Assembly (NCBI RefSeq): GCF_030696665.1
Contig: NZ_JAUYRV010000032.1
Coordinates: 19,301-83,300, forward strand
Direction: 5' to 3'
Length of the DNA: 64,000 nt
Source: Novosphingobium sp.
GTDB taxonomy: Bacteria > Pseudomonadota > Alphaproteobacteria > Sphingomonadales > Sphingomonadaceae
A program made the position numbers and the translations under genes. The notes under the pieces are model-generated. The model saw nothing but the letters and a program-made list of their open reading frames with translations. It ran no database searches and had not been told where the DNA came from. Shown piece after piece: positions 54,858 through 64,000 of this stretch (positions within the stretch are counted from its first letter, which is position 1; every line of letters begins with the position of its first letter).

Positions 54858-55607
54858 TTACTTCTTCACCGGTGCGGCAGGTGTTGCCGGAGCAGCCTGA
54901 ACGAGCGGCTTCACAGCGCCCTTCGACGTGATGTTCGCAAGAACGTCGGTCGAGAAGCCCGAGAGCAGTTCGGCGATCTTCTTGTTGCGAGCCTGCAGCC
55001 AGTTGTAGGCAAGCACGGCAGGAACAGCGACGAGCAGACCAAGCGCGGTCATGATCAGAGCTTCACCGACCGGGCCTGCGACCTTGTCGATCGATGCCGA
55101 ACCGGCAAGGCCGATGTTGATGAGTGCGCGGTAGATGCCGACCACGGTACCGAACAGACCGATGAACGGCGAAGTTGCGCCCACGGTTGCCAGGAAGGGC
55201 AGACCGCCAGCAAGCTTCGAGTTGATCGCAGCTTCCGAGCGAGCGAGCGAGCCGTGCAGCCAATCATGGGCTTCGAGCGAGTCGGTCATCTTGCCGTGCT
55301 GATCTTCGGCAGCAAGGCCGTCGTCGACGAGCTGGCGCCATGCCGAGTTCTTGTCGAGCTTGGCAGCGCCTTCACGAAGCGACGGAGCCTTCCAGAAGGT
55401 CGAGCGCATGCTCTTGTACTGGCCGAGGATCTTGTTCTGTTCAAAGAACTTCGTGAACAGGATGAAGAACGAACCGAACGACATGACACCAAGGATCACG
55501 ACGGTTGCGTAGGCGATGAAACCGCCCTGTTCGAGCGCTTCGGCGAAACCGAACTTGTTCTGCGGCGCAGCGCCAGCGGCAGCAGCGGCCAGAGTGTAGA
55601 TGGACAT
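54858..55607 (-). CDS. exbB: ExbB/MotA/TolQ family proton channel protein
   Basis: A 249-residue inner-membrane protein with about three spans (near 30-52, 130-152 and 175-197). The MotA_ExbB domain contains LPFLATVGATSPFIGLFGTV and GEALIMTALGLLVAVPAVLA, with the proton-path Thr/Glu region. An Ala/Pro-rich C-terminal tail follows. It lies between tonB and the two exbD genes. Confidence 0.92.
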   Translation of the reverse strand: MSIYTLAAAAAGAAPQNKFGFAEALEQGGFIAYATVVILGVMSFGSFFILFTKFFEQNKILGQYKSMRSTFWKAPSLREGAAKLDKNSAWRQLVDDGLAAEDQHGKMTDSLEAHDWLHGSLARSEAAINSKLAGGLPFLATVGATSPFIGLFGTVVGIYRALINIGLAGSASIDKVAGPVGEALIMTALGLLVAVPAVLAYNWLQARNKKIAELLSGFSTDVLANITSKGAVKPLVQAAPATPAAPVKK

Positions 55608-55696
55608 TGCGAGTCTTCCTCTTCAAATCAAATCAAAGTGCGTGAAAGCCGTTCAAACGGACTTTCGTGCCATTCGGTGAGACGATTGCCGTCAGG

Positions 55697-56359
55697 TCAG
55701 TCCTTAGGGATAACCCAACGGATCGAGTTCGAGTACGAGCCGGTAGTCGGGTTCCCTTCACCATCGGTTGCGGGCGTGAAGCGCGCACGACGACGGATGT
55801 TGGAACACGCGGCTTCGTCAAGGTCGGGGCTGCCCGAAGACCGGGTAACCTGACAGTCCGTAACCTTGCCGTCGGTACCGACGGTGACACGGAAACCCGT
55901 TGTGCCTTCACGCTCTTCGCGAAGCGCACGCGAGGGGTAGTCGTTAGACGTCGCCCAATTGCCGGGGTTGCCCTTGGCCACTGCAGCCTTGGGCGTAAAA
56001 CGCGGCGGCGGCGGATCAGCAGGCGGCGCAGGCAAGGCAACCGGTGCCGGCGGAGCCGGAATCGGGGGCGCTTGATTGACCGTCTGCACCTGCGGAGCCG
56101 GTGCGTTAAAGCTGATCGGCGGCGGAGGCGCGACGATCGGCGGGGGCGGCGTGTTCTCCTTCGGAGGCGGCGGCGGCGGCGGCTCCTCTGGCGGTTTCTC
56201 TTCCTCGATGTTGACCGCCGAGGTCACCTCTTTGACCTTCTTGATCGCCTCGTACGCGAGCCCTGTGACGAGCGCGTAGCCAACGGCGACATGAAGAATC
56301 GCAACGATGATGAGCGCGGTGACTTTGTTACCGCTCATCTGTTGGTCAGCGTATGCCAT
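55697..56359 (-). CDS. tonB: energy transducer TonB
   Basis: A 220-residue protein. One N-terminal span (about 12-32, ALIIVAILHVAVGYALVTG) is followed by a proline-rich periplasmic spacer (PPEEPPPPPPPKENTPPPP) and the C-terminal TonB domain (about 140-220) with YPSRALREEREGTTGFRVTV. It contacts receptors such as the one at the left edge of the window. It is first in the tonB-exbB-exbD-exbD run. Confidence 0.93.
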   Translation of the reverse strand: MAYADQQMSGNKVTALIIVAILHVAVGYALVTGLAYEAIKKVKEVTSAVNIEEEKPPEEPPPPPPPKENTPPPPIVAPPPPISFNAPAPQVQTVNQAPPIPAPPAPVALPAPPADPPPPRFTPKAAVAKGNPGNWATSNDYPSRALREEREGTTGFRVTVGTDGKVTDCQVTRSSGSPDLDEAACSNIRRRARFTPATDGEGNPTTGSYSNSIRWVIPKD

Positions 56360-56706
56360 TCAGCTCCAATACTCCTGATCGCCCACCTGAGCCCGGAGCA
56401 CGCGAATACGGCCCTGACCAAGGTGGTGCCGACGCACAGGATCACCGTCCTGCCCGCAGGCCAATCCAGCAAATTTCAATCCACCCTGCCGGCAACCCGG
56501 TCCACCGACATCGAACGCAGGACGTCCGACAGCAGTTAAGCGTCGGGCTGCTTGTTTTTGGATTGCCCGAACGGGTGCATCTTTAACGGCGAAGCCAAAG
56601 TCGCGCAAATGCTTTATCGGTTAACTATCGATTCAGGGTTGCGCTGGCTGAAACTGGCGGGAAACAAAGGGTGGCCACCGCGGTGGACGCCGCCGGAGAT
56701 GCAACA
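56360..56706. other. intergenic region upstream of tonB and of an exported protein gene
   Basis: A 347-bp gap between divergent genes. It must contain the tonB promoter. No Fur box, riboswitch block or convincing ORF was found by eye; an 82-codon minus-strand ORF (56608-56360) abuts tonB but has no recognisable features. Confidence 0.35.
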
Positions 56707-57600
56707 ATGCCAAAGATTACCTTCCGTCCGCTCATTGCCATCGCGATCGCCGCCACGGCATGGTCCGGATTCGTTCCAACTGCCGCCACGGCTCAGCAGC
56801 CCCTGATTCGCGGGGTTGGTAACGCTGTCAACGCTGCCCCGGCGGGGGCGCTTACGTATGCCGATCTGGTATCGTTGGCTGATGCGTCCGAAGTGGTCCT
56901 TCGTGTGCAGGTGAGAAAGACAAGCCGGCTCAAGCCAGAGCAGGCACCAGGCCTTGCCCCCGGCATGGCGCGATTGCTGATCGAAGCACGCACGCAAACC
57001 GTGCTGAGCGGCCCGGCGATGGGTGAAAAGGTGCGGTATCTTGCCGACGTTCCGCTTGATGCCAAGGGCAAGGTGCCCAAGCTGAACAAGCAGGTCATGC
57101 TGGTTTTCGCACGGACAGTGGCTGGACGGCCGGGGGAACTGCGGCTCGTCGATGGCGGCGCACAGATCGCCTGGTCGGGAGCGGCGGAGACACGTACCCG
57201 CGCCATCCTGACGGAATTGCTCTCAGCCGAAGCGCCAGCCCGGATCAAGGGGGTGCGGGAGGTGCTGTATGTTCCGGGCAATCTGGTTGGCGAGGGCGAG
57301 ACGCAGGTATTCCTGCAGACCGAGAACAACGAGCCGGTTTCAGTAACCGTGGTGCGTCGCCCCGGCGTGGCCAAGGCGTGGGGTGTGAGCCTTTCCGAGA
57401 TTGTCGATCAGGCTGCGCGTCCGCCGGAGCGCGATACGTTGACGTGGTATCGCCTCGCCTGCTTCCTGCCGCGATCCATGCCCGCAGGAGCCAGCCTTTC
57501 AGGCAGCGCGGACCAAGTGCGCGCGGCGGCGGCGGACTATGCTTTCGTCGTGGAACAACTGGGCGAATGCACGCGGACACGGCCTGCAGTCGAGCGCTGA
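56707..57600 (+). CDS. exported hypothetical protein
   Basis: A 297-residue protein with a signal peptide (about residues 1-29, cleavage near TATAQ). The mature part is globular: ADLVSLADASEVVLRVQVRK at the start, a beta-rich middle (QVMLVFARTV, LRLVDGGAQIAWSG), and a C-terminal helix region with two cysteines. No domain was recognised. Sphingomonads carry similar exported proteins of unknown function. It precedes hom by 94 bp on the same strand. Confidence 0.75.
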   Translation: MPKITFRPLIAIAIAATAWSGFVPTAATAQQPLIRGVGNAVNAAPAGALTYADLVSLADASEVVLRVQVRKTSRLKPEQAPGLAPGMARLLIEARTQTVLSGPAMGEKVRYLADVPLDAKGKVPKLNKQVMLVFARTVAGRPGELRLVDGGAQIAWSGAAETRTRAILTELLSAEAPARIKGVREVLYVPGNLVGEGETQVFLQTENNEPVSVTVVRRPGVAKAWGVSLSEIVDQAARPPERDTLTWYRLACFLPRSMPAGASLSGSADQVRAAAADYAFVVEQLGECTRTRPAVER

Positions 57601-57694
57601 AGGGCGCGGCACGCAATCGCGCTGTTGCCCCACTGGCCCGCGTCCCCTAAGGCCCGCCGCGCATAATCTGCATGTTTGAGCGGACGGGAATGAC

Positions 57695-59002
57695 ATGAGC
57701 GAACCTTTGCGCATCGCGCTGGCCGGGCTTGGCACGGTCGGCGGTGGGGTAATCCGGCTGATCGAGGCGAACGCCGATCTTATCGCGCGGCGCGCGGGGC
57801 GGCCGATTGTCATTACCACCGTCAGCGCGCGCAACCGCCACAAGGATCGCGGGTTCGACGTCTCGCGCTATGCCTGGGAAGACGACATGGTCATCCTGGG
57901 CGAGCGGCCCGACGTGGACGTGGTGGTGGAGCTTGTCGGCGGGGCCGACGGCCCGGCGCTGGCGCTGGCCCGCACCACTTTCGAAGCAGGCAAGGCGCTG
58001 GTCACCGCCAACAAGGCGATGATCGCGCACCACGGCGTGGAACTGGCGACCAAAGCCGAAGCGGCCAAGGTGGCGCTGAAGTTCGAGGCGGCGGTGGCGG
58101 GCGGCATCCCGGTGATCAAGGGCCTGAAAGAAGGCGTGGCCGCCAACGAAATCGCGCGGGTCTATGGCATCCTCAACGGCACCTGCAACTATATCCTGTC
58201 AACGATGGAAGACACCGGCCGCGATTTTGCCGATGTGCTGGCCGAAGCGCAGGCCAAGGGCTATGCCGAGGCGGATCCGAGCTTTGACATCGACGGTATC
58301 GATGCGGCGCACAAGCTGGCGATCCTGTCATCCATCGCGTTTGGCACAGCAGTGGACTTCAAGCCCGTTGCCGCAACCGGCATCCGCCGCGTGCTGGCCG
58401 CCGATATCGCGCAGGCCGATGCGCTGGGATACTACATCCGCCTGATCGGCATGGCCGATACCGAGATCGACGCCGAGGGCAAGTGCCGCCTGTTCCAGCG
58501 CGTGCATCCACACCTTGTGCATCGCGATCACCCGCTCGCGCACGTCGACGGGGCGACCAATGCGGTTGTGGCCGAGGGCAACTTTGTGGGCCGCCTACTG
58601 TTTCAGGGCGCGGGCGCGGGTGATGGGCCAACGGCAAGCGCCGTAGTGGCCGACCTTATCGACATTGCGCGGGGCGATATTGGCGCGCCGTTCTCGATCC
58701 CCGTGGCCGAACTGGAGCGCGCTGCGCCTGCCGAGACGGGGCATCGCAGGGGCAAGGCTTACATCCGCTTCAACGTAGCGGATCGCCCGGGCGTACTGGC
58801 CGAGATCACCGCCGCCATGCGCGATGCTGGCGTTTCGATTGAAAGCCTGATCCAGAAGGGCAATTCGGACAACGCGCAAGTGATGGTGGCGATGGTCACG
58901 CACGATGGGCCGGAAAGCGCCATCGCCGAAGCACTGCGCCTGCTTGATGGCTCGCCCGTGCTGGCAGACCCGCCGCTGGTCATGCACATTCTGGGCGACT
59001 GA
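57695..59002 (+). CDS. hom: homoserine dehydrogenase
   Basis: A 435-residue enzyme converting aspartate semialdehyde to homoserine for threonine and methionine. The NAD(P) motif is ALAGLGTVGGGVIRLIEANA; ANKAMIAHHG and GILNGTCNYILSTM mark the catalytic domain. A C-terminal ACT domain (RFNVADRPGVLAEITAAM) gives feedback by threonine. It is the pathway partner of lysC, 36 kb away. Confidence 0.96.
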   Translation: MSEPLRIALAGLGTVGGGVIRLIEANADLIARRAGRPIVITTVSARNRHKDRGFDVSRYAWEDDMVILGERPDVDVVVELVGGADGPALALARTTFEAGKALVTANKAMIAHHGVELATKAEAAKVALKFEAAVAGGIPVIKGLKEGVAANEIARVYGILNGTCNYILSTMEDTGRDFADVLAEAQAKGYAEADPSFDIDGIDAAHKLAILSSIAFGTAVDFKPVAATGIRRVLAADIAQADALGYYIRLIGMADTEIDAEGKCRLFQRVHPHLVHRDHPLAHVDGATNAVVAEGNFVGRLLFQGAGAGDGPTASAVVADLIDIARGDIGAPFSIPVAELERAAPAETGHRRGKAYIRFNVADRPGVLAEITAAMRDAGVSIESLIQKGNSDNAQVMVAMVTHDGPESAIAEALRLLDGSPVLADPPLVMHILGD

Positions 59003-59022
59003 GGATTGGATGTCCCGGCGGT

Positions 59023-59493
59023 TCAGCGCGCCGGGATTTCACCCTTGGCGATGCGGTCTGCATCCGATCCCGGCGGTGGGGCCGGTAGAGCCTTGATATC
59101 GAAGTAATACATCGGCGGCGGCACCCCGCCCACGCCAATGCACCCACGGCTGCAATCGCGCAGGCCGGAGACATTGGGTGCGCGCGGAATGCCGGTGTCG
59201 GTCGATTTCGCGCCGTCGGTTTCATCACGCAGCGGCACCCGTTCGCGGTCGCTCGCCTCCTTGCCGCCACATACGACAATCGTTCCATCCGAGCGTTGCA
59301 TCGGGCGGCAGCGCTGGGTCTGCGAGGTGGAGAGCAGCGCGCGCGCCACGTCGGCATCACTTTGGCCGGTACCGGGCACGACCGGACCCTGAACCGCGCC
59401 AGGATTGGGCGCGGCTGTTTGCTGGGCAAAAGCAGGCCCTGCGCCAAAAAGAAGCGCAATGCTGGCCAGAACTGCTACTGTTCGTCTCGACAA
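59023..59493 (-). CDS. exported hypothetical protein with paired cysteines
   Basis: A 156-residue protein with a signal peptide (VAVLASIALLFGAGPAFAQ). The mature part has four cysteines (RCRPMQRS, IVVCGGKE, RDCSRGC), a Gly/Pro-rich linker and an acidic-basic mix without a known domain. It converges on hom and is divergent from glpX. Confidence 0.68.
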   Translation of the reverse strand: MSRRTVAVLASIALLFGAGPAFAQQTAAPNPGAVQGPVVPGTGQSDADVARALLSTSQTQRCRPMQRSDGTIVVCGGKEASDRERVPLRDETDGAKSTDTGIPRAPNVSGLRDCSRGCIGVGGVPPPMYYFDIKALPAPPPGSDADRIAKGEIPAR

Positions 59494-59701
59494 GACCCTT
59501 CCCTCGCGTCTAGTGCCGGGTCACACCAATGTCATCTGTGCCACGCAATGCCTATCGCGCGACACTCTGATGTTCGTGCATACGTTTGCACAGTCTGCGT
59601 GCCCCGTCGACCCGGTCGTGCCGGTCCGATGCTGCACATTGGCTGAACCGATCGCGACTTGCTGCTTATTCCTGCAACCACCTGACCAAGCTGGAGCCTA
59701 C

Positions 59702-60709
59702 GTGACCGACCAGACCACCAACCCCGCCGCCTCCTCGGTTCCAGCCTCTCAGGTTCTGGATCGCGTCCTTGTGCTGGAAATGGTCCGCGTGACCGAAGCC
59801 GCCGCCATCGGTGCGTCCAAGCTGATCGGCCGTGGCGACGAAAAAGCCGCCGATGCCGCCGCCGTCGAAGCCATGCGCGCAGCCTTCAACGAACTGTGGA
59901 TGGATGGCACCGTAGTCATCGGCGAAGGCGAGCGCGACGAAGCGCCCATGCTCTACATCGGTGAAAAGGTCGGCGCAGCACCGGGCAAAGGCCCCAAGAT
60001 CGACATTGCGCTCGATCCGCTGGAAGGCACCACCATCACCGCCAAGGCCGGTCCGAACGCGCTGGCCGTGCTGGCCGTTGCCGAAGAGGGCGGACTGCTG
60101 AACGCGCCCGACGTGTATATGGACAAGCTGGCCGTTGGCCCCGGCTATCCCGAAGGCATCATCGATCTCGACAAGTCACCGACCGAAAACGTCAAGGCTG
60201 TGGCTGCGGCCAAGGGCGTGGCCCCCGGCGATATCATCGTCTGCGTGCTTGACCGCCCGCGCCATTCAGATCTGATCGACGAGCTGCGTGCGCTGGGCTG
60301 CGGCATCAGCCTGATTCCCGATGGCGATGTGGCAGGCGTGATTGCGGTGACCAACGAGGAAACCGGCATCGACATGTACATGGGCACTGGTGGTGCGCCT
60401 GAAGGCGTGCTGGCCGCTGCCGCGCTGCGCTGCGTGGGCGGACAGTTCAAGGGCCGCCTGCTGTTCCGCAACGAGGACGAGAAGCAGCGCGCCTACAAAT
60501 GGGGCATCGAAGACCTGAACAAGCAGTACGACCTGAAGGAACTTGCCAAGGGCGACTGCATCTTTGCCGCCACCGGGGTGACCGATGGTTCGCTGCTGGC
60601 AGGCGTGAAGGTCCACAAGAGCGGCGTAATGACTACCGAGAGCGTGGTGATGCGCGCATCATCGGGCACAGTGCGCTGGGTCAAGGGTGAGCACCGCAAG
60701 GGCCGCTGA
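59702..60709 (+). CDS. glpX: class II fructose-1,6-bisphosphatase
   Basis: A 335-residue enzyme from the GTG at 59702; in-frame sequence extends upstream but is not family-like. GlpX motifs: MVRVTEAAAIGASKLIGRGD, VIGEGERDEAPMLYIGEKVG, ALDPLEGTTITAKAGPNALA (the catalytic DPLEGT) and GTGGAPEGVLAAAALRCVGG. It catalyses the committed gluconeogenic step. In several alphaproteobacteria glpX follows hom, as here. A terminator follows. Confidence 0.96.
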   Translation: MTDQTTNPAASSVPASQVLDRVLVLEMVRVTEAAAIGASKLIGRGDEKAADAAAVEAMRAAFNELWMDGTVVIGEGERDEAPMLYIGEKVGAAPGKGPKIDIALDPLEGTTITAKAGPNALAVLAVAEEGGLLNAPDVYMDKLAVGPGYPEGIIDLDKSPTENVKAVAAAKGVAPGDIIVCVLDRPRHSDLIDELRALGCGISLIPDGDVAGVIAVTNEETGIDMYMGTGGAPEGVLAAAALRCVGGQFKGRLLFRNEDEKQRAYKWGIEDLNKQYDLKELAKGDCIFAATGVTDGSLLAGVKVHKSGVMTTESVVMRASSGTVRWVKGEHRKGR

Positions 60710-60729
60710 ACCACGACATCTCACCATGA

Positions 60730-60768
60730 CGAAAGGCCCGGCCTCCTTGGGGAGGGCGGGCCTTTTCA
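60730..60768 (+). terminator. rho-independent terminator after glpX
   Basis: AAAGGCCCGGCCTCC pairs with GGAGGGCGGGCCTTTT over about 14 bp with one mismatch and a TTGG loop, ending in TTTT. It lies just past the glpX stop and against the convergent chemoreceptor stop at 60771. Confidence 0.85.
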
Positions 60769-60770
60769 TG

Positions 60771-62573
60771 TCACGTGCCGTAGCGGGCAATCACTGGCAT
60801 CTGCCGTTCACCCTGCGCTGCCGAGTAGCGGCGCAAACTCTCAGGATTGCTCGCCCGCCCCGGCCGCGTGTCCACATCACGCGTGCGGAAGCTTGAGACG
60901 AGATCGGTCAGCGCCTGCGCCTCGCTCGAAAGGCTATGGGTGGCGGCAGACGACTGCTCAACCATCGCCGCGTTAGCCTGCGTCATCCGGTCCATCGCGG
61001 CGACCGCGACATTGACCTGTTCAAGGCTTTCGGCCTGCTGGGTGGCAGCCTGGGCGATGCGCGAGACCAGCCCGTCAACGGCGGCAATCTGGTCGACTAT
61101 GCCGGTCAATCGCTCACCGGTGGCGTCGACAAGGCGGACGCCCTCGCCCACCTGGCTCGTGCTGTTCTCGATCAGTGTCTTGATGTTCTGCGCCGCTTCG
61201 GCAGAGCGCTGTGCGAGCGCGCGCACTTCGGTGGCGACAACCGCAAAGCCCTTGCCCGATTCGCCCGCACGCGCCGCTTCAACCCCGGCATTGAGCGCGA
61301 GCAGGTTGGTCTGGAAGGCAATGCCATCGATCACGGTGATGATCTGGCTGATCGCTTGGGCAGAAGCTTCGATCTGTGCCATCGCCGCCACGGCCTGACG
61401 GACGACGTCGCCGCCAGCGTTGGCCTGTTCGTGCGCGGCGGCAATCGCATTGTGCACACTTTGTGCGCCGGTTGCCGTTTCACGCACACTGCCGGTAACG
61501 CTATTCATCGTTCCTGCCGTAGCGGCGAGGCTTGAGGCCTGCTGTTCGTTTCGCATGGCAAGATCATCGGTCGCCACGCGCAGTTCGGATATTGAACCCA
61601 GCACGCTGGACGCACCAACGCGCACCGTGCGCATGGCCGATGCCAACGCATTACAGGCACTGTTGTAGTTGTCGCGCAGTTCCTCGTAGCCTTCAGGGAA
61701 GGTCTGATCGATCCTGTATTCGAGGTTCTGGCGGGCCATGCTGTCCAGCCCGGCAGACAGTGCGGCAACCACCTCCTGCTGATCGCGCTCCGCCTTTTGG
61801 CGGGCAATACCATTGTTCCGGAATACTGCCATCGCGCGGGCCATTATGCCGATTTCATCCTGCCGGTCTGCACCTTCAACGTCCAGACTATAGTCGCCTT
61901 GCGCCATGCGCTCCATTGCCGTGGCAGTATCGACCAACGGGTTGACAATGCTGCGCCGGATCATGCTGCCAGCACCGTAAACCATTGCGAGAATAGCGAT
62001 GGCCACGATGGCAAACAGCACCAGCAAGCCGATCACGAGAACCTGCGCAAAATCCATCAGTTCAGCGCGGTATTTGCCCGATTCTGCCACCAGGTGCGTC
62101 ACCGCATCGTGCTGCTTGCGATAAGCCGGGGTAAGTTCTGCTGCGTGCACCCGTTGCATGGTGGGCAGATCGCCGGCCTTCATCGCAGGGAGAAAGCGAC
62201 TGTCGACAGCCGACCAGAACGCGTCGGCAGATCCCACGGTAGCGGCAACCTCTTCGCGCAGTTCCTCTGGCACAGGAGCGCTGGCCCAATAGCTTTTGCG
62301 CTGCTCGAACAGCGTGCGCTCTTCGGCAAGCGCGACCGCCGCCTCTTGTGCATGTGCCAGATCGGCAATTGCCCACGTGGTGTGCAGATAGGGTTCGACG
62401 ACGAAGGCAGGCGGTGGAAGGATGTCGGCAAGAAGTTCGTCCTGCAACAGATTCTGCTGGTGCAGCGGTCCGCCAAAGCGAATGTACCCGACCGCAACAG
62501 CAGCAAGCGCAATGGCTGCGACGATCAAGCCTACGACAATTTTTGTCCCGAAAGCGGTACGGTCGCGGATCAT
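60771..62573 (-). CDS. methyl-accepting chemotaxis protein
   Basis: A 600-residue receptor. Two membrane spans (about 12-33 and 158-182) flank a periplasmic four-helix-type sensor. A HAMP domain (about 185-240, [20 protein letters not shown]) and a signalling domain follow. The hairpin tip region is [20 protein letters not shown], with [19 protein letters not shown], the CheA/CheW contact motif. It lacks the C-terminal CheR-docking pentapeptide. No other che gene is in the window. It may act in chemotaxis or in an alternative signalling array. Confidence 0.92.
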   Translation of the reverse strand: MIRDRTAFGTKIVVGLIVAAIALAAVAVGYIRFGGPLHQQNLLQDELLADILPPPAFVVEPYLHTTWAIADLAHAQEAAVALAEERTLFEQRKSYWASAPVPEELREEVAATVGSADAFWSAVDSRFLPAMKAGDLPTMQRVHAAELTPAYRKQHDAVTHLVAESGKYRAELMDFAQVLVIGLLVLFAIVAIAILAMVYGAGSMIRRSIVNPLVDTATAMERMAQGDYSLDVEGADRQDEIGIMARAMAVFRNNGIARQKAERDQQEVVAALSAGLDSMARQNLEYRIDQTFPEGYEELRDNYNSACNALASAMRTVRVGASSVLGSISELRVATDDLAMRNEQQASSLAATAGTMNSVTGSVRETATGAQSVHNAIAAAHEQANAGGDVVRQAVAAMAQIEASAQAISQIITVIDGIAFQTNLLALNAGVEAARAGESGKGFAVVATEVRALAQRSAEAAQNIKTLIENSTSQVGEGVRLVDATGERLTGIVDQIAAVDGLVSRIAQAATQQAESLEQVNVAVAAMDRMTQANAAMVEQSSAATHSLSSEAQALTDLVSSFRTRDVDTRPGRASNPESLRRYSAAQGERQMPVIARYGT

Positions 62574-62704
62574 GACAAGGCTTCCTTGCAGCCGGTTGGA
62601 TGCTGCCTGTTTAGCCGTCTACCGTTAATTCCCCCGCGTGATGGCGTGACGCTGATTGCGTAGGATACCGTAAAGTTCTTGAAAATCAGAAGGATCGCAA
62701 AATC

Positions 62705-62736
62705 AAGGCCCCGCTGGATTGCTCCAGCGGGGCCTC
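62705..62736 (-). terminator. rho-independent terminator after rpoC
   Basis: AGGCCCCGCTGGA (62706-62718) and TCCAGCGGGGCCT (62723-62735) form a perfect 13-bp stem with a 4-nt loop. On the minus strand it is followed by TGATTTTG. It is 32 bp past the rpoC stop. Confidence 0.88.
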
Positions 62737-62767
62737 AATTACTTTACGTCAAAGCCTGCGAAAACGA

Positions 62768-64000
62768 TCAGTCTTCGCTGCCCTCGGCCTTGTCGGCGAT
62801 CAGGTAATCACCGGCATCGGCATCCAGGCCGTGGGTTTCACCCTCGACCGCTGCCAGCGGATCATCACCGATGGCCGCTTCCGGACCCTGCGCCAGTTCA
62901 GCTGCATGCTCTTCGGCTGCCGATGCCGGAGCAATCAGCGATTCCTGAAGCTTGCGGTAGGACGCGCGCAGCGCAGCATCGCGGCTTGAGGCCGCAACGC
63001 GCAGGCGGTTCATGCCCGCACCGGTACCGGCGGGGATGAGACGGCCGACGATCACGTTCTCCTTGAGACCGATCAGCGAGTCCTTCTTGCCTTCCACGGC
63101 CGCCTGCGTGAGCACGCGGGTGGTTTCCTGGAACGACGCAGCCGAGATGAACGAACGCGTCTGCAGCGATGCCTTGGTGATGCCCAGCAGCACCGGCTTG
63201 CCTTCGGCGGGCGCAAAGCCATCCTCAAGCTTGCCGTTCACTTCGAGCATTTCCTCAAGATCGACCTGTTCGCCTGCCAGCAAGGTGGTGTCGCCACCGT
63301 TGGTGATTTCAACCTTCTGCAGCATCTGGCGAACGATCACCTCGATGTGCTTGTCGTTGATCTTCACGCCCTGGAGCCGGTAGACGTCCTGGATCTCGTT
63401 GACCAGGTAGTCGGACAGCGCCTCCACCCCCAGGACCTTCAGGATGTCGTGCGGCACCCGCGGCCCGTCGACCAGCGGATCGCCGACGCGCACGAAGTCA
63501 CCTTCCTGCACCGAGACGTGCTTGCCCTTGGGGATCAGGTATTCGCTCTCCTCGCCGGTCTCGTCGTTCTTCACGATGATGCGGCGCTTGGCCTTGTAGT
63601 CCTTGCCGAACTCCACCCGCCCATCGATCTCGGCGATGATCGCGTGGTCCTTCGGACGCCGCGCCTCGAACAGTTCGGCCACGCGCGGCAGACCGCCGGT
63701 GATGTCGCGCGTCTTGCTGCCCTCGCGCGGGATGCGCGCCAGCACGTCGCCGGCGGCCACCACCGCGCCGTTCTCCACCGACAGGATCGAATCGGGCGCC
63801 AGGAAGTAGCGCGCATCCGCCCCGTTCGGCAGCTTCACCACCTCGCCGCGCTCGTCCTTCAGCTGCAGGCGGGGCCGCAGATCGACCCCGCGCGCGTTCT
63901 GCTTGTAGTCGACGACCACCTTCGAGGTCAGCCCGGTCACCTCGTCCATCCGCTCCACCAGCGTGACGCCTTCCAGCAGGTCGAGATACTCCACCCGCCC
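62768..64000 (-). CDS. rpoC: DNA-directed RNA polymerase subunit beta', C-terminal part (gene runs off the right edge)
   Basis: About 410 codons are present; the reading frame is open at the window edge. The sequence is the conserved C-terminus of beta': [20 protein letters not shown] and [19 protein letters not shown] (sequence around the jaw and downstream clamp), [20 protein letters not shown], and an acidic tail after [10 protein letters not shown]. The tail [20 protein letters not shown] segment is acidic as in other alphaproteobacteria. The catalytic NADFDGD region lies outside the window. A terminator follows the stop. Confidence 0.95.
   Translation of the reverse strand, partial: GRVEYLDLLEGVTLVERMDEVTGLTSKVVVDYKQNARGVDLRPRLQLKDERGEVVKLPNGADARYFLAPDSILSVENGAVVAAGDVLARIPREGSKTRDITGGLPRVAELFEARRPKDHAIIAEIDGRVEFGKDYKAKRRIIVKNDETGEESEYLIPKGKHVSVQEGDFVRVGDPLVDGPRVPHDILKVLGVEALSDYLVNEIQDVYRLQGVKINDKHIEVIVRQMLQKVEITNGGDTTLLAGEQVDLEEMLEVNGKLEDGFAPAEGKPVLLGITKASLQTRSFISAASFQETTRVLTQAAVEGKKDSLIGLKENVIVGRLIPAGTGAGMNRLRVAASSRDAALRASYRKLQESLIAPASAAEEHAAELAQGPEAAIGDDPLAAVEGETHGLDADAGDYLIADKAEGSED

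Overview
The window is chromosomal DNA of an alphaproteobacterium, most likely a sphingomonad (Novosphingobium/Sphingobium-like). The evidence is GC-rich coding DNA, an imuA-imuB-dnaE2 mutasome, LexA boxes of the alphaproteobacterial GTTC-N7-GTTC type, exported TonB-linked systems, mmcB, and several small protein families common in this group. The species cannot be fixed from sequence reading alone. GTG and TTG starts and 4-bp start/stop overlaps are frequent.

Layout. 1-3.5 kb: the 5' end of a TonB-dependent receptor, a divergent Lrp/AsnC regulator and a large exported zinc metallopeptidase. 3.6-10.5 kb: SOS-type genes (dnaE2, imuB, imuA and mmcB) around tRNA-Arg(CCG); both operons have a LexA box. 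10.5-16 kb: a UPF0016/GDT1 transporter behind a yybP-ykoY (Mn2+) riboswitch, a frameshifted porin, a DUF1289 protein, an M20 peptidase and a DEAD-box helicase. 16-27 kb: a lipoprotein, nth, dapB, a sirtuin, a thioesterase, ubiG, lysC, a membrane glycosyltransferase, a Qnr-like pentapeptide protein, a nitronate monooxygenase-like protein, an MFS pump and an HNH protein. 27.5-33.5 kb: two tandem exported M20 peptidases and gyrB. 33.5-46.9 kb: a long run of minus-strand genes: RNase T2, nadC, a LytS/LytTR two-component pair, DsbA, BepA-like M48, a hydrolase, a PAS protein, a CitE-like lyase, an MFS exporter, DUF2141, a sterol-desaturase-like protein and a DAACS symporter.

47.1-49.7 kb is the one clearly foreign-looking stretch: AT-rich DNA between the symporter and aroC that carries a complete retron. 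In transcription order it has a nucleoside-deoxyribosyltransferase-like putative effector, a small winged-helix-like protein, a structured msr-msd RNA with a 23-bp hairpin, and a retron reverse transcriptase. The RT ends in what reads as a LuxR/GerE-type helix-turn-helix. That fusion, with the split effector, is the best candidate for an undescribed system here.

49.7-64 kb: aroC, a monooxygenase-fold protein, an ArsC-like protein, GDPD, then pnuC with an NadR-like kinase (NAD salvage), TonB-ExbB-ExbD-ExbD, an exported unknown, hom, a second exported unknown, glpX, a methyl-accepting chemotaxis protein, and the 3' part of rpoC running off the window edge. Rho-independent terminators are visible after the helicase, lysC, the NadR-like kinase, glpX and rpoC. 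No CRISPR array, rRNA or insertion sequence was seen.
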